From Gammaproteobacteria bacterium (GTDB lineage: Bacteria > Pseudomonadota > Gammaproteobacteria > Pseudomonadales > Cellvibrionaceae): a stretch of DNA of 64,000 nt. A model generated the notes under the pieces. That model was not told where the DNA came from, searched no databases, and saw only the letters and a list, made by a program, of their open reading frames with translations. The DNA is taken from the NCBI GenBank assembly GCA_021151835.1, contig JAGKWO010000003.1, positions 183,185 to 247,184 of the forward strand, written 5' to 3'. Position numbers and translations under genes: made by a program. Numbering within the stretch: the stretch's first letter is position 1; every line of letters begins with the position of its first letter. Of this stretch, positions 44,207-53,307 are shown one piece after another.

Positions 44207-45868
44207 ATGAAGGTCATACACAAATTATCATTTGCAATCGCACTCACTGCCGCCAGTTTTTCACACGCCGCACAGGTTACCTTCAAGCAATTTATTTATG
44301 AAGGCAAAGACACAGTTTTTGCGTCGCCAGTAACAGCCGATGAGTATCGCAATCCAATTCTTGCGGGCTTTTACCCTGACCCGAGTATTACCCGCGCCGG
44401 TGATGATTATTATCTGGTGAATTCTTCCTTTTCGTATTCGCCCGGCGTTCCGATTTTTCACAGCAAGGATCTGGTGAACTGGAAATCCCTCGGGCATGTG
44501 TTAACAACACCAACACAATTACCGCTAAGACAACAACAAACCTCACGCGGCATTTACGCCCCGACAATTCGCCACCACAAGGGCGTGTTTTACATGATCA
44601 CAACACTCGTTGATGTTCGCGGTAATTTTCTGGTCACTGCAACTGATCCCGCCGGCCCCTGGTCCGAACCGGTTTTGCTACCGGAAATTGGCGGCATAGA
44701 TCCGGATATTTTTTTTGACGATGATGGTAAAACCTATATTGCGCATAACGATGGCCCGATCGGCGAACCACTTTATAACGGGCACCGCGCCATCTGGTTG
44801 TGGGAATTTGACCTGAAAACCAAAAAAGTAATTAAAAATTCCGGGCGGGTAATTGTTAATGGCGGAACAGATATCGCCAAAAAACCGATCTGGATTGAAG
44901 GCCCGCATATCTACAAAATCAATGGCTGGTATTATTTACTCTGCGCCGAAGGAGGCACAGCATACGATCACTCAGCCGTTATTTTCCGCAGCAAAAATTT
45001 GCGTGAACCGTTTGTACCTTATGAGAAAAATCCGATCCTGACCCAACGCGATCTAAATAAAGACCGCGCCAATCCAATTACCACCGCCGGCCATGCCGAT
45101 TTTGTACAAACTAAAGAAGGCGATTGGTGGGCCGTGTTTCTCGCCACGCGCGCTTACGATAAAACACTGTATAACACCGGGCGTGAAACTTTTTTGCTGC
45201 CAGTGACCTGGAAAGATGGCTGGCCAATGATTCTGGAACAAGGCAAGGAAATTCCTTATCAACATAAAAAACCGGCGATTAACGTAGCGACAGCCAATCC
45301 CGATCCACTTACCGGCAATTTTATTCGCACCGATAATTTCTCTGGCAACACCTTGGGATTTGAATGGGTAAGTTTGCGCACAGGCGATTCACCTTTTTAT
45401 CGCCTCACCAAATCCGGTATTGAACTACAAGCATTGAATATAAAGCTGGATAGCCTGGAGCAACCGGCATTTTTAGGCCGCCGCCAGCAACACACCCGCT
45501 TTAGCGCCAGTACCGAATTTGATTTACCCAAGGAGAAAACATCTGCCGGTATAGTCGCCTTCCAGGGCGAGACTGCACATTACTATTTTGGTATTCGCCA
45601 ACAGAACAAAGGAATGGAATTATTTATCGAGCGAGCCAATCAATCTGCACCTGACATTATTTACCAACAGCGGGTTAATGATTTGGGCAAACCTGCACGC
45701 TTGAGTATTGAAGGCGACGCCGGAAAAATCAGTTTCTACTACACCAACAAAAAAGATGAACGCAAAGCGGTTTTGCAAAATGCCGACGCAAAAATTCTGA
45801 GCACAGAAATAGCGGGCGGGTTTGTGGGTACTTTATTGGGAATACATGCACGATCTGAAAACAAATAA
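44207..45868 (+). CDS. GH43 family beta-xylosidase / alpha-arabinofuranosidase
   Basis: 553 residues with a signal peptide ending SFSHA-AQV. Five-bladed propeller marks: NPILAGFYPDPSITRAGDDYYLVNSSF (Asp58 base), PEIGGIDPDIFFDDDGKTY (Asp165) and KPIWIEGPHIYKINGWYYL (Glu231 acid). A second beta-sandwich domain (about 370-553) is typical of the larger subfamilies. It removes arabinose or xylose from xylo-oligosaccharides. Between Xyn10C and GH115, and in the same direction, it belongs to the xylan-degrading set. A palindromic repeat follows its stop. Confidence 0.92.
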   Translation: MKVIHKLSFAIALTAASFSHAAQVTFKQFIYEGKDTVFASPVTADEYRNPILAGFYPDPSITRAGDDYYLVNSSFSYSPGVPIFHSKDLVNWKSLGHVLTTPTQLPLRQQQTSRGIYAPTIRHHKGVFYMITTLVDVRGNFLVTATDPAGPWSEPVLLPEIGGIDPDIFFDDDGKTYIAHNDGPIGEPLYNGHRAIWLWEFDLKTKKVIKNSGRVIVNGGTDIAKKPIWIEGPHIYKINGWYYLLCAEGGTAYDHSAVIFRSKNLREPFVPYEKNPILTQRDLNKDRANPITTAGHADFVQTKEGDWWAVFLATRAYDKTLYNTGRETFLLPVTWKDGWPMILEQGKEIPYQHKKPAINVATANPDPLTGNFIRTDNFSGNTLGFEWVSLRTGDSPFYRLTKSGIELQALNIKLDSLEQPAFLGRRQQHTRFSASTEFDLPKEKTSAGIVAFQGETAHYYFGIRQQNKGMELFIERANQSAPDIIYQQRVNDLGKPARLSIEGDAGKISFYYTNKKDERKAVLQNADAKILSTEIAGGFVGTLLGIHARSENK

Positions 45869-45894
45869 AGGGGCAACATTTTCACTTGGTGCCA

Positions 45895-45952
45895 ATCATA
45901 AGGCCCATATAGGGTTCAGGACACGCCGTGAACCCTATATGGGCCTTATGAT
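45895..45952. repeat. Perfect 24-bp inverted repeat with 10-base loop
   Basis: The arms (45895-45918 and 45929-45952) are exactly complementary, with sequence CATAAGGCCCATATAGGG in the left arm, around the loop GGACACGCCG. Loop plus TGAA is shared with the element at 23527. There is no T run, so a terminator is unlikely although the RNA hairpin would be very stable. It lies between the GH43 and GH115 genes. Confidence 0.75.
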
Positions 45953-46005
45953 ATCAAGCCATACCGCAACCCCACCAAAAAAGCAAATCACACCAGGGGA
46001 TTTCT

Positions 46006-48909
46006 ATGCCTGCCAACCACACGTTAAATGTTCGTATTGGAAAACAGATTTTAATTTTCTGGCTTCTGTTGATAATTACACCAGCGTCATTTGCTTTAGG
46101 CGAGAAATCCTGGCTGGCCACCTCAAGCGCCAATCAATTCACACTGGTTGATAAAAAATCAGCCACCACCTTGCTCATCGATGAACATGATTTCCCCGGC
46201 GTGCAACGCGCCGCCAAAAACTTGCAACGAGATATTGAAAACGTTACTGGCAAGAAACCATCGCTGGTGAATTCCATCAGCGACAATACTGCGCAGTTAA
46301 TCATTATTGGCTCGATAGGGAAAAGCCGTTTAATCGATCACCTGATTGCCAGCAAAAAACTGGACGTGAGCAAAATCCGGGGCCAATGGGATGGGTTTCA
46401 AGTGCAGGTCGTGGAACAGCCGCTGCCGAATGTCAAACGCGCATTGGTAATTGCCGGTGCCGATAAACGCGGCACCACTTACGGTATTTACAGCCTGAGT
46501 GAACAAATCGGTGTATCACCCTGGTACTGGTGGGCCGATGTTCCGGTTAAAAAGAAAACTGAAATTTTAATTGATGAAACATTGCAGGTTACTGAAATAC
46601 CAAAAGTGAAATATCGCGGCATTTTTCTGAACGATGAGGCGCCAGCCCTCACCGGCTGGGTCACAGAAAAATACGGCAATTACAATCACCAGTTCTACGA
46701 AAAAGTGTTCGAATTATTATTGCGATTGAAGGCCAACTTCCTCTGGCCCGCCATGTGGAATAACGCCTTTGCCGATGACGATCCGCAAAATATGATCCTG
46801 GCTGATGAGTACGGCATAGTGATGGGCACCTCCCACCACGAACCGATGATGCGTGCGGACAAAGAATGGAATCGCCACGGCAAAGGCCCGTGGGAATATT
46901 CCAAAAACCCGCAGAATCTTTACAACTTTTGGGTCGATGGTGTTAAGCGCAATAAACCTTACGAAAGTATTTACACCCTCGGTATGCGCGGCCAGCAAGA
47001 TGAACCAATGAGTGAAGGCGATAATATCCAGCTGCTGGAAAAAATTGTTCGCGACCAACGCGAAATTCTCACCAAACAATTTGGCAAAGACAAACTCACT
47101 GACGTCCCGCAAGTGTGGGCGCTTTATAAAGAAGTACAGGGATTTTACGAACGCGGTATGCGTGTACCTGACGATGTCATTTTGCTGTGGTGCGATGATA
47201 ACTGGGGCAATATTCGTCGCTTGCCAACACCGGAAGAGCGTAAACGTGTTGGCGGCGCCGGGGTTTATTACCACTTCGATTATGTCGGCGGTCCGCGCTC
47301 CTATCGCTGGATCAACACGATTTCCATCGCAAAGATTTGGGAACAAATGAATCTTGCTTACGAATATGAAGCCAATAAAATCTGGATTGTGAACGTGGGT
47401 GATTTAAAACCGATGGAGTATCCCATCGAATTTTTCCTGAATATGGCATGGAACCCGGAAGCCTGGCCCACAGGGTAGCGAATTCCGGAATTCGCTACCC
47501 TGTGGGCGGAACGCGAATTTGGCAAAGAACATGCAAATGAAATCGCAGCGATTATGACTGGCTACACGCGTCACAATTTGCGCCGCAAACCCGAACTGCA
47601 AGACACAACAATTTACAGCCAATTACATTACGATGAAGCCAATCGCATTACTGCTGAAATTAAATCCTACGCGGCTCGCGCTGAAAATTTGTATAAAAAA
47701 ATCCCGATAGAACAGCGCGATGCGTTTTATCAACTGGTGTTATTTCCGGCTAAAGCCAGTGCGATTATTACCGAGCTTTATGACGCGCAGGCTAAAAACC
47801 ATCTATATGCACAACAAGCACGCGCAACCACCAATGGCTACGCCAATAAGGTGCGCGAATTGTTTGCGGCTGATGCAACACTGGAACAGGAATACCACCA
47901 GTTAAATGGCGGCAAATGGAACCAGTTTATGTCGCAACCGCATATTGGTTACAGCAACTGGAACAACCCGCCGGAAGACACGCTGCCAGTCGTCCACATT
48001 TACGAACCGCATGGTGCGGAGGAAATGGGTATCGCAGTGGAAGGGATGGCATCGGCCTGGCCCGGCAGCGGGACTTACCAATTGGGTCGCTTTGATCCCT
48101 TTGGCAAGCAGGAGCGAACGTTAACTATCTTCAATAAAGGTAAAAAATCTTTTACCGCTACTGCCCAAAGCAATGCACCCTGGATTATACTAAATCATAC
48201 TAGTATACAAGTTAGCTTTGAAGCTGAACTCAGGGTCAGTATCGATTGGAGCAAATTGCCAGCAGGCGAACACACGGGCCGCATCCATATCACCGGAACC
48301 GGTTGGGGTGGTGCTGATATCGGAGTGACTGCCGTTAATCCAGGCATTAAAACCCCAGCACTGAAAGGCAAAGGTTTTGTGGAGGCTGATGGTTTTATCG
48401 CGATAGAAGCGGAACACTTCCAACGGCAAAACACCGTTGCATTGGCAAATGGAACCAAGCTGCGCTGGGAGAAAATTCCACACCATGGGCGCACGCTGTC
48501 ATCGATTTCGGTTTACCCGATCACTGACCAACATTTTGCAAAAGCCGGTGATGCGCCTTACGTGGAATACGATATTTTCACAGTGAGCAGCGGTGAATTT
48601 ACTGTGCAGGGAGTTTTTGCGCCGAGCTGGCCAACGATTCCCGGACAAGGTTTACGTTATGCCATCGCCATTGATAACGAACCACTCCAGGTGGTGAATT
48701 TAACGGCTGATATGAGCAGTGCCGCCTGGGAAGAAACAGCACGTACCGATGTGCGTGCATCCGTAACAACCCACAAGGTCGCTACCGCAGGCGCACATAG
48801 ATTGCGAATTTACAGTCTCGATCCGGGCGTGACCCTGCAAAGAATAGTGATCAATACCGGCGGCCTGTTAACCAGTTATTTGGGGCCGGAAGAAAGTCGG
48901 CGCTATTAA
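46006..48909 (+). pseudogene. GH115 alpha-glucuronidase, interrupted by an in-frame amber codon
   Basis: A single 967-codon frame coding for a GH115 xylan alpha-1,2-(4-O-methyl)glucuronidase, split by TAG at 47476-47478. The first part (490 residues) has a signal peptide and family marks FPGVQRAAKNLQRDIENVTG, SPWYWWADVPV, YRGIFLNDEAPALTGWV and FLWPAMWNNAFADDDP, and ends NMAWNPEAWPTG. The frame continues RIPEFATLWAEREFGKEHANEI and RRKPELQDTTIYS, exactly as expected, to the end at 48909, with the C-terminal beta domain (GFVEADGFIAIEAEHFQ). No frameshift is needed. A normal Gln codon would differ by one base. The stop sits in a 42-bp perfect palindrome. Either the gene is inactive, amber is read through, or the base is an error. 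Confidence 0.85.
47466..47507. repeat. 42-bp perfect palindrome inside the GH115 coding sequence
   Basis: The 21-base halves 47466-47486 and 47487-47507 are exact reverse complements, meeting at TTCCGGAA without a loop. The right half encodes EFATLWA, expected in GH115 at this place; the left half brings the TAG stop. No target duplication or insertion is seen, because the reading frame and spacing of the family are kept. Confidence 0.85.
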
Positions 48910-48979
48910 TTTTTAAAAATAGACTTACAACAAAAGCACACACAACTCCAAAAAACTGACGTAGTAGAGAAACTGTTGA

Positions 48980-50188
48980 ATGAAAATTGTTGATGCGAAA
49001 GTGATTGTCACCTGCCCCGGCAGAAACTTTGTGACTCTCAAAATAACCACAGACCAGGGCGTTTACGGCATCGGCGATGCGACACTCAATGGTCGCGAAA
49101 AAAGTGTGGTGTCCTATCTGGAGGATTATTTAATCCCCGCATTAATTGGCCGCGATCCGCAACAAATTGAAGATATCTGGCAATTTTTTTATCGCGGCGC
49201 TTACTGGCGTCGCGGCCCAATTGGTATGACAGCATTGGCTGCGATTGACGTGGCACTATGGGATATCAAAGCCAAAATCGCCAATATGCCGCTTTACCAG
49301 TTGCTCGGCGGAAAAAGCCGCGAACGCATTCTTACTTACACCCATGCGAACGGTAAGGATCTGGATTCCACATTGGAAGCCGTGCGCAAAGCGCGTGAAA
49401 AAGGCTATCAGGCAATTCGCATCCAATGTGGCATTCCCGGTATCGAAAAAACCTATGGCGTATCCAAAAGCGAAAAAAGTTACGAGCCTGCCGATGCAGA
49501 TTTACCCTCAACAGAAATTTGGTCCACAGAAAAATATTTGAATTTTATTCCCGACGTATTTGCTGAAGTGCGCAAGGAATTTGGCCGCGATATTCATTTG
49601 CTGCACGATGTGCATCACCGTTTAACACCGATTGAAGCCGCGCGCCTCGGCAAAGAACTGGAGCCATTCCATTTATTCTGGATGGAAGATGCAGTGCCGG
49701 CGGAGAACCAGGAAGCATTTAAATTAATTCGCCATCACACCACCACGCCCCTGGCGGTCGGCGAAGTATTTAACTCGATCCATGATTGCCGCGAGCTTAT
49801 CCAGAATCAATTGATTGATTATATTCGCTCAACCATTGTGCACGCCGGCGGCATCACCCACGTGCGCCGCATTGCGGATTTCGCCAGCTTGTTCAATGTG
49901 CGCACCGGTTTCCATGGTGCAACCGATTTATCGCCGGTGTGCATGGGCGCCGCCTTGCATTTTGATTACTGGGTACCTAACTTCGGCATCCAGGAACATA
50001 TGGCGCACAGCGCGCAGATGGAAGAAGTCTTTCCCCACGCCTATCAATTTGACCAGGGTTATTTCACGCCCGGCGAAGCCCCCGGCCACGGTGTGGATAT
50101 AGATGAGACGCTCGCCGCAAAATATCCTTACAAACGCGCTTGTTTACCCGTGAATCGCCTGGAAGATGGTACCCTATGGCACTGGTAG
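48980..50188 (+). CDS. manD: D-mannonate dehydratase (enolase superfamily)
   Basis: 402 residues. Enolase-superfamily marks: KITTDQGVYGIGDATLNGREKSV, YWRRGPIGMTALAAIDVALWDIK, then HLLHDVHHRLTP with metal ligand and base residues, FWMEDAVPAENQEAF, PLAVGEVFN and GGITHVRRIADFA. The HDVHHRLTP and FHGATDLSPVCMGAALHFD motifs are characteristic of the ManD group. It converts D-mannonate to 2-keto-3-deoxygluconate. Directly downstream of the alpha-glucuronidase gene, it probably handles glucuronate released from xylan side chains; the preceding isomerase and reductase (UxaC/UxuB-like) are not in the window. Confidence 0.92.
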   Translation: MKIVDAKVIVTCPGRNFVTLKITTDQGVYGIGDATLNGREKSVVSYLEDYLIPALIGRDPQQIEDIWQFFYRGAYWRRGPIGMTALAAIDVALWDIKAKIANMPLYQLLGGKSRERILTYTHANGKDLDSTLEAVRKAREKGYQAIRIQCGIPGIEKTYGVSKSEKSYEPADADLPSTEIWSTEKYLNFIPDVFAEVRKEFGRDIHLLHDVHHRLTPIEAARLGKELEPFHLFWMEDAVPAENQEAFKLIRHHTTTPLAVGEVFNSIHDCRELIQNQLIDYIRSTIVHAGGITHVRRIADFASLFNVRTGFHGATDLSPVCMGAALHFDYWVPNFGIQEHMAHSAQMEEVFPHAYQFDQGYFTPGEAPGHGVDIDETLAAKYPYKRACLPVNRLEDGTLWHW

Positions 50189-50264
50189 ACCCGGTGCCTG
50201 CCATCAATAATCCAAATGCCTGACAATCAACGGCAATCACACAACCCCGCAAGAGAGCAAGCGC

Positions 50265-51386
50265 ATGACATTACAAAAAAAATTCCTTGCTGCCAGTATC
50301 ATCAGCAGCGCGGCTTTTATTATCGGCTGTCAAGATAAATCCGCCCCCGAAAAAACCGACGCAGCAACCCCTGCGCCGGCAACAGTCGTTGCAGATCCAT
50401 CGATAGACCCGGCCAAATTCCTTAACCAGCCTTTGGTAAGGGATATATACACCGCCGATCCATCGGCCCATGTATTCAACGGCAAGTTATATATTTACCC
50501 TTCACACGACATCGACTCCGGCATCACCACTGATGGCGAAGGCGATAAGTTTGATATGAAGGACTATCACGTTTTTTCATTGGATACTGACACCAATGCC
50601 GTAACCGACCACGGCGTAGCACTGACCCTGAGCGATGTTCCCTGGGCCAGCCGCCAACTCTGGGCACCGGATGCCGCTGAGAAAAATGGCAAATACTATT
50701 TGTATTTCCCGGCAAAAAATAAAGAAAACATTTTCCAGATCGGTGTCGCCACCAGCAATTCACCCACCGGCCCATTCAAAGCCGAACCCGAACCGATCAA
50801 AGGCAGTTTCAGTATTGATCCCGCCGTATTTAAAGATGATGACGGCGCTTACTACATGTATTTCGGCGGCATCTGGGGCGGCCAATTACAACGCTGGGCC
50901 AGCGGTACTTACACCACTGAAGATAAATATCCTGCGAGTAATGAACCGGCCTACAGCCCAAAAATTGCCAAGCTGAGCGATGACCTGCTGCAATTTGCTG
51001 AACCACCAAAAGATGTACAAATTATTGATGGCGGCGGTGTTCCACTGCTCGGCACCGATACCAATCGCCGCTTCTTTGAAGCAGCATGGGTACATAAATT
51101 CAACGGCAAATATTATTTGTCCTACTCCACTGGCGACACCCACTTTATCGCGTACGCCATTGGCGACACTCCTTACGGCCCATTCACCTACAAAGGTTTT
51201 GTGTTAACACCGGTATTCGGCTGGACCAACCACCACTCCATCGTGCAACACAATGGCAAATGGTTTTTGTTCTATCACGACTCACAACTTTCCGGTGGCA
51301 AAACCCATTTGCGTAATATCAAAGTTACTGAGTTGATTCATGCGGATGATGGCAGTATCCAGACTGTGGATGCTTATTTGGATTAA
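50265..51386 (+). CDS. GH43 family glycosidase lipoprotein
   Basis: 373 residues. Lipobox IIGC (Cys22) indicates anchoring to a membrane. The GH43 propeller shows IYTADPSAHVFNGKLYIY (Asp65), SFSIDPAVFKDDDGAYYMYFGG, FFEAAWVHKFNGKYYLSYS with the acid Glu, and GWTNHHSIVQHNGKWFLFYHD. No extra domain. Probably an arabinofuranosidase or xylosidase acting on oligosaccharides; subfamily 1-like. A terminator follows, and 229 bp beyond the stop lies a 35-codon remnant nearly identical in protein to its own C-terminus. Confidence 0.9.
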   Translation: MTLQKKFLAASIISSAAFIIGCQDKSAPEKTDAATPAPATVVADPSIDPAKFLNQPLVRDIYTADPSAHVFNGKLYIYPSHDIDSGITTDGEGDKFDMKDYHVFSLDTDTNAVTDHGVALTLSDVPWASRQLWAPDAAEKNGKYYLYFPAKNKENIFQIGVATSNSPTGPFKAEPEPIKGSFSIDPAVFKDDDGAYYMYFGGIWGGQLQRWASGTYTTEDKYPASNEPAYSPKIAKLSDDLLQFAEPPKDVQIIDGGGVPLLGTDTNRRFFEAAWVHKFNGKYYLSYSTGDTHFIAYAIGDTPYGPFTYKGFVLTPVFGWTNHHSIVQHNGKWFLFYHDSQLSGGKTHLRNIKVTELIHADDGSIQTVDAYLD

Positions 51387-51410
51387 TTAGTTTTTTCGCA
51401 CAATAAAAAG

Positions 51411-51440
51411 CCCGAATAGCAAAAACTATTCGGGTTTTTT
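51411..51440 (+). terminator. Intrinsic terminator after the GH43 lipoprotein gene
   Basis: Stem CCCGAATAG / CTATTCGGG, 6-base loop, then six T. Confidence 0.88.
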
Positions 51441-51453
51441 ATTGTTTCATTTT

Positions 51454-51612
51454 CCGTAGGTTGCCGGTGAGGAACGAACCGCAACATGACAATATATCCG
51501 CAACCACAAAAACCAAAACACGTGTACCGTTAATTAGTTGTCCGCAATCAAAAAACGATTCGCAATTTGCAATTACGAATGTTGCGGTTCGCGAGCTCAC
51601 TACAACCTACGG
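51454..51612. repeat. MITE-like element with long terminal inverted repeats
   Basis: About 160 bp. The left end CCGTAGGTTG...GAACCGCAACAT (51454-51487) matches the right end ATGTTGCGGTTCG...CAACCTACGG (51579-51612) in inverted orientation, with a few mismatches over about 34 bases. No coding capacity. It resembles the widespread GTAGGTTG-type interspersed repeats of Proteobacteria. It separates the GH43 terminator from a GH43 remnant. Confidence 0.65.
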
Positions 51613-51614
51613 GC

Positions 51615-51719
51615 TCCCAACTCTCCGGCGGCAAAACCCATTTGCGCAATATCAAAGTGACCGAGTTGACGCATGGTGATGATGGAAGCATTCAGACTGT
51701 GGATGCTTATCTGGATTAA
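51615..51719 (+). pseudogene. 3' remnant of a GH43 gene
   Basis: Reads SQLSGGKTHLRNIKVTELTH then GDDGSIQTVDAYLD and a stop. Against the last 35 codons of the intact gene (ending 51386) I count 14 base differences in 105, almost all at third positions, and only two amino-acid changes (Ile to Thr, Ala to Gly). This is the tail of a diverged, formerly selected GH43 paralogue or allele whose front has been lost. It begins directly at the right end of the MITE-like element. Confidence 0.85.
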
Positions 51720-51788
51720 TAACGTTTATTTGTAGATTGGTGCGGATCGCACAAACTGAAGTTCCAGCAAAACGAATCAGTTACGCAA

Positions 51789-52199
51789 TTACGAATTATA
51801 CTTTGCATTAAACCCTATCGCAGCCAACACATATAAAAGTATAAGCGATAGAACTATATAAGACACTGCCATGGAATTTGCAGCCACATACTTACCTCTT
51901 AAAAATCTACCCTCATAAAATATTAATTTTCCTTTTCTGCTTATATGGCGAAAATATAAATAATTACAAGAGAAGAGAAGTAAATAGATAAAAACAACAA
52001 CATATAACGGAACTTGAGGTATATAAGACATCAAATCTACTTGAAAAATAACATCCACCAACAAGACAATTGTTACTAAATTCAAGGGAACTATCGCAGA
52101 AATGCCTAAGCATGCATAGTACATAGGATTATTAGTGCTTCCATTCATTTTTTTTGAAAGCGAATAAAACAACGAATATAAAACGTGGTATGGATTCAT
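51789..52199 (-). CDS. Membrane protein, candidate immunity protein of the Rhs tip
   Basis: 136 residues with four hydrophobic segments: about 28-52 (YYACLGISAIVPLNLVTIVLLVDVIF), 60-82 (YIPQVPLYVVVFIYLLLFSCNYLYF) and two close together at 108-130. A basic loop (RHISRKGKLIFYEGRFLRGK) lies between. The ATG overlaps the TGA of the preceding toxin-like frame by 4 bp. AT-rich and with codon use unlike the surrounding enzymes. No family recognised. Position and overlap suggest an immunity protein against a membrane-acting toxin; this is inference. Confidence 0.6.
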   Translation of the reverse strand: MNPYHVLYSLFYSLSKKMNGSTNNPMYYACLGISAIVPLNLVTIVLLVDVIFQVDLMSYIPQVPLYVVVFIYLLLFSCNYLYFRHISRKGKLIFYEGRFLRGKYVAANSMAVSYIVLSLILLYVLAAIGFNAKYNS

Positions 52200-52636
52200 T
52201 TAATTCCAGTCTTCTGGTGCAGCCAAAGCGTCATATCAACGGGTTTATCCACCAAGATATATCGCGCAGTATCCGAATATTGAAGCAATGTTGGTGTAGC
52301 ATAGTAACTAAAACCACCCGAAAAACCTAAGGGGCCGCCATAATATAGCGCTCCAACTCCAAGATCCAATCCTGACTTAGTCATCCCGAAACCATCACCT
52401 GAGTTATATGCCTTCACACCCTGATACAAACTTATCCTAGAGCCAAGGAGGAAAAACCCCTTAGATAATCCCCCAACAGTATCTCTAGCAAAACGTAACC
52501 CTTTTTGGTAATAAAATCCTCGCCAATTGTTTTCGCGGCTAATTTTAGCTTGTCCTTGCCTAACCCTCTCAACAATATAGGATCCTGATAGACCTAATAA
52601 CTGATCAACTCCCCCCGCTGAGTGCTGCAACATCAT
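52196..52636 (-). CDS. Rhs C-terminal toxin-like tail (second half after a frameshift)
   Basis: 146 codons from the ATG at 52636, but probably not an independent gene: its 5' end overlaps the Rhs frame by 32 bp, and deletion of one base in the six-G run (minus strand; C at 52611-52616) would join DDVAALSGG of the Rhs part to VDQLLGLSGSYIVERVRQGQ of this part. The tail is Gly-rich and hydrophobic (GLDLGVGALYYGGPLGFSGGFSYYATP), like Rhs tips thought to act on membranes. No enzymatic motif is seen. The following membrane protein overlaps by 4 bp. Confidence 0.6.
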   Translation of the reverse strand: MMLQHSAGGVDQLLGLSGSYIVERVRQGQAKISRENNWRGFYYQKGLRFARDTVGGLSKGFFLLGSRISLYQGVKAYNSGDGFGMTKSGLDLGVGALYYGGPLGFSGGFSYYATPTLLQYSDTARYILVDKPVDMTLWLHQKTGIK

Positions 52637-53180
52637 CTAAAGTTAACGATTTTAGTTTGTCCAGGGTTTCCGAGTTATCAAGTCCCAATACCGCCTGATG
52701 CCGCGCTTGCAGCTCCAGTTTTGCAATCGCCTCATTCATATTTGCATGATTAATTGCTTGGTTAATTGCGTCATTAATTGATTGATTAACCATTCGACTC
52801 GTATAACTCTGCCAATCCTGTCCAAGCTGATACGCAGCATCACCAGTCAAACAAGTTACACCTGATGGACAATTCCCTAGTACATCAACGGTATCGGTAT
52901 CTTCATCTCCGCGCCTTACACCATAGTCTTTATATATACCGGATGTATACCCACTCGGATCAGTAAAACTCAGCGGGTTGTTAAACACATAAGAATAACG
53001 GTTATAACTCTGCGAATTATACAGCGCTTGCACAAATGGATCGGCGCTCATAAATCTGCCGAGCTCCGGATCATATACGCGGCCATTCATGTGGATTAAG
53101 CCCACGGAATCGAAATGTTCGTAATCGGTAAAACCGCGCGCGGTGGATGTTGGAATCAATAAATTATCCAGCGGGCCATT
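52605..53180 (-). pseudogene. Truncated Rhs-repeat core fragment with start of a toxin tip
   Basis: The frame is open from 53180 (preceded in frame by TGA at 53181-53183) and lacks a proper start codon; a TTG at 53159 is the first possible one. It contains the Rhs core end: GFTDYEHFDSVGLIHMNGRVYDPELGRFMSADPFVQ, then SYNRYSYVFNNPLSFTDPSGY. A helical segment (NQSINDAINQAINHANMNEAIAKLELQARHQAVLGL) follows, ending at a stop created in the six-G run. Several hundred upstream Rhs residues are missing. This is a displaced or decayed Rhs 3' end carrying a variable tip. Confidence 0.8.
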
Positions 53181-53307
53181 TCATTGAAGCCGCTGGTAGT
53201 AATCATCTGTTTGACTTTTATCATCTTTGTGTAAATATTATTCAGGCGCCAAAGCTCATATTTATGGCTGCCTCAATCCAATAATAACGTCACACGAGAT
53301 CATACCC

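Noticed and set aside
46006..48909. Two separate genes (46006-47478 and 47554-48909)
   Set aside because: The sequence between them is in the same frame and encodes conserved GH115 residues; the second part has no signal peptide or start of its own. One interrupted gene explains it better.
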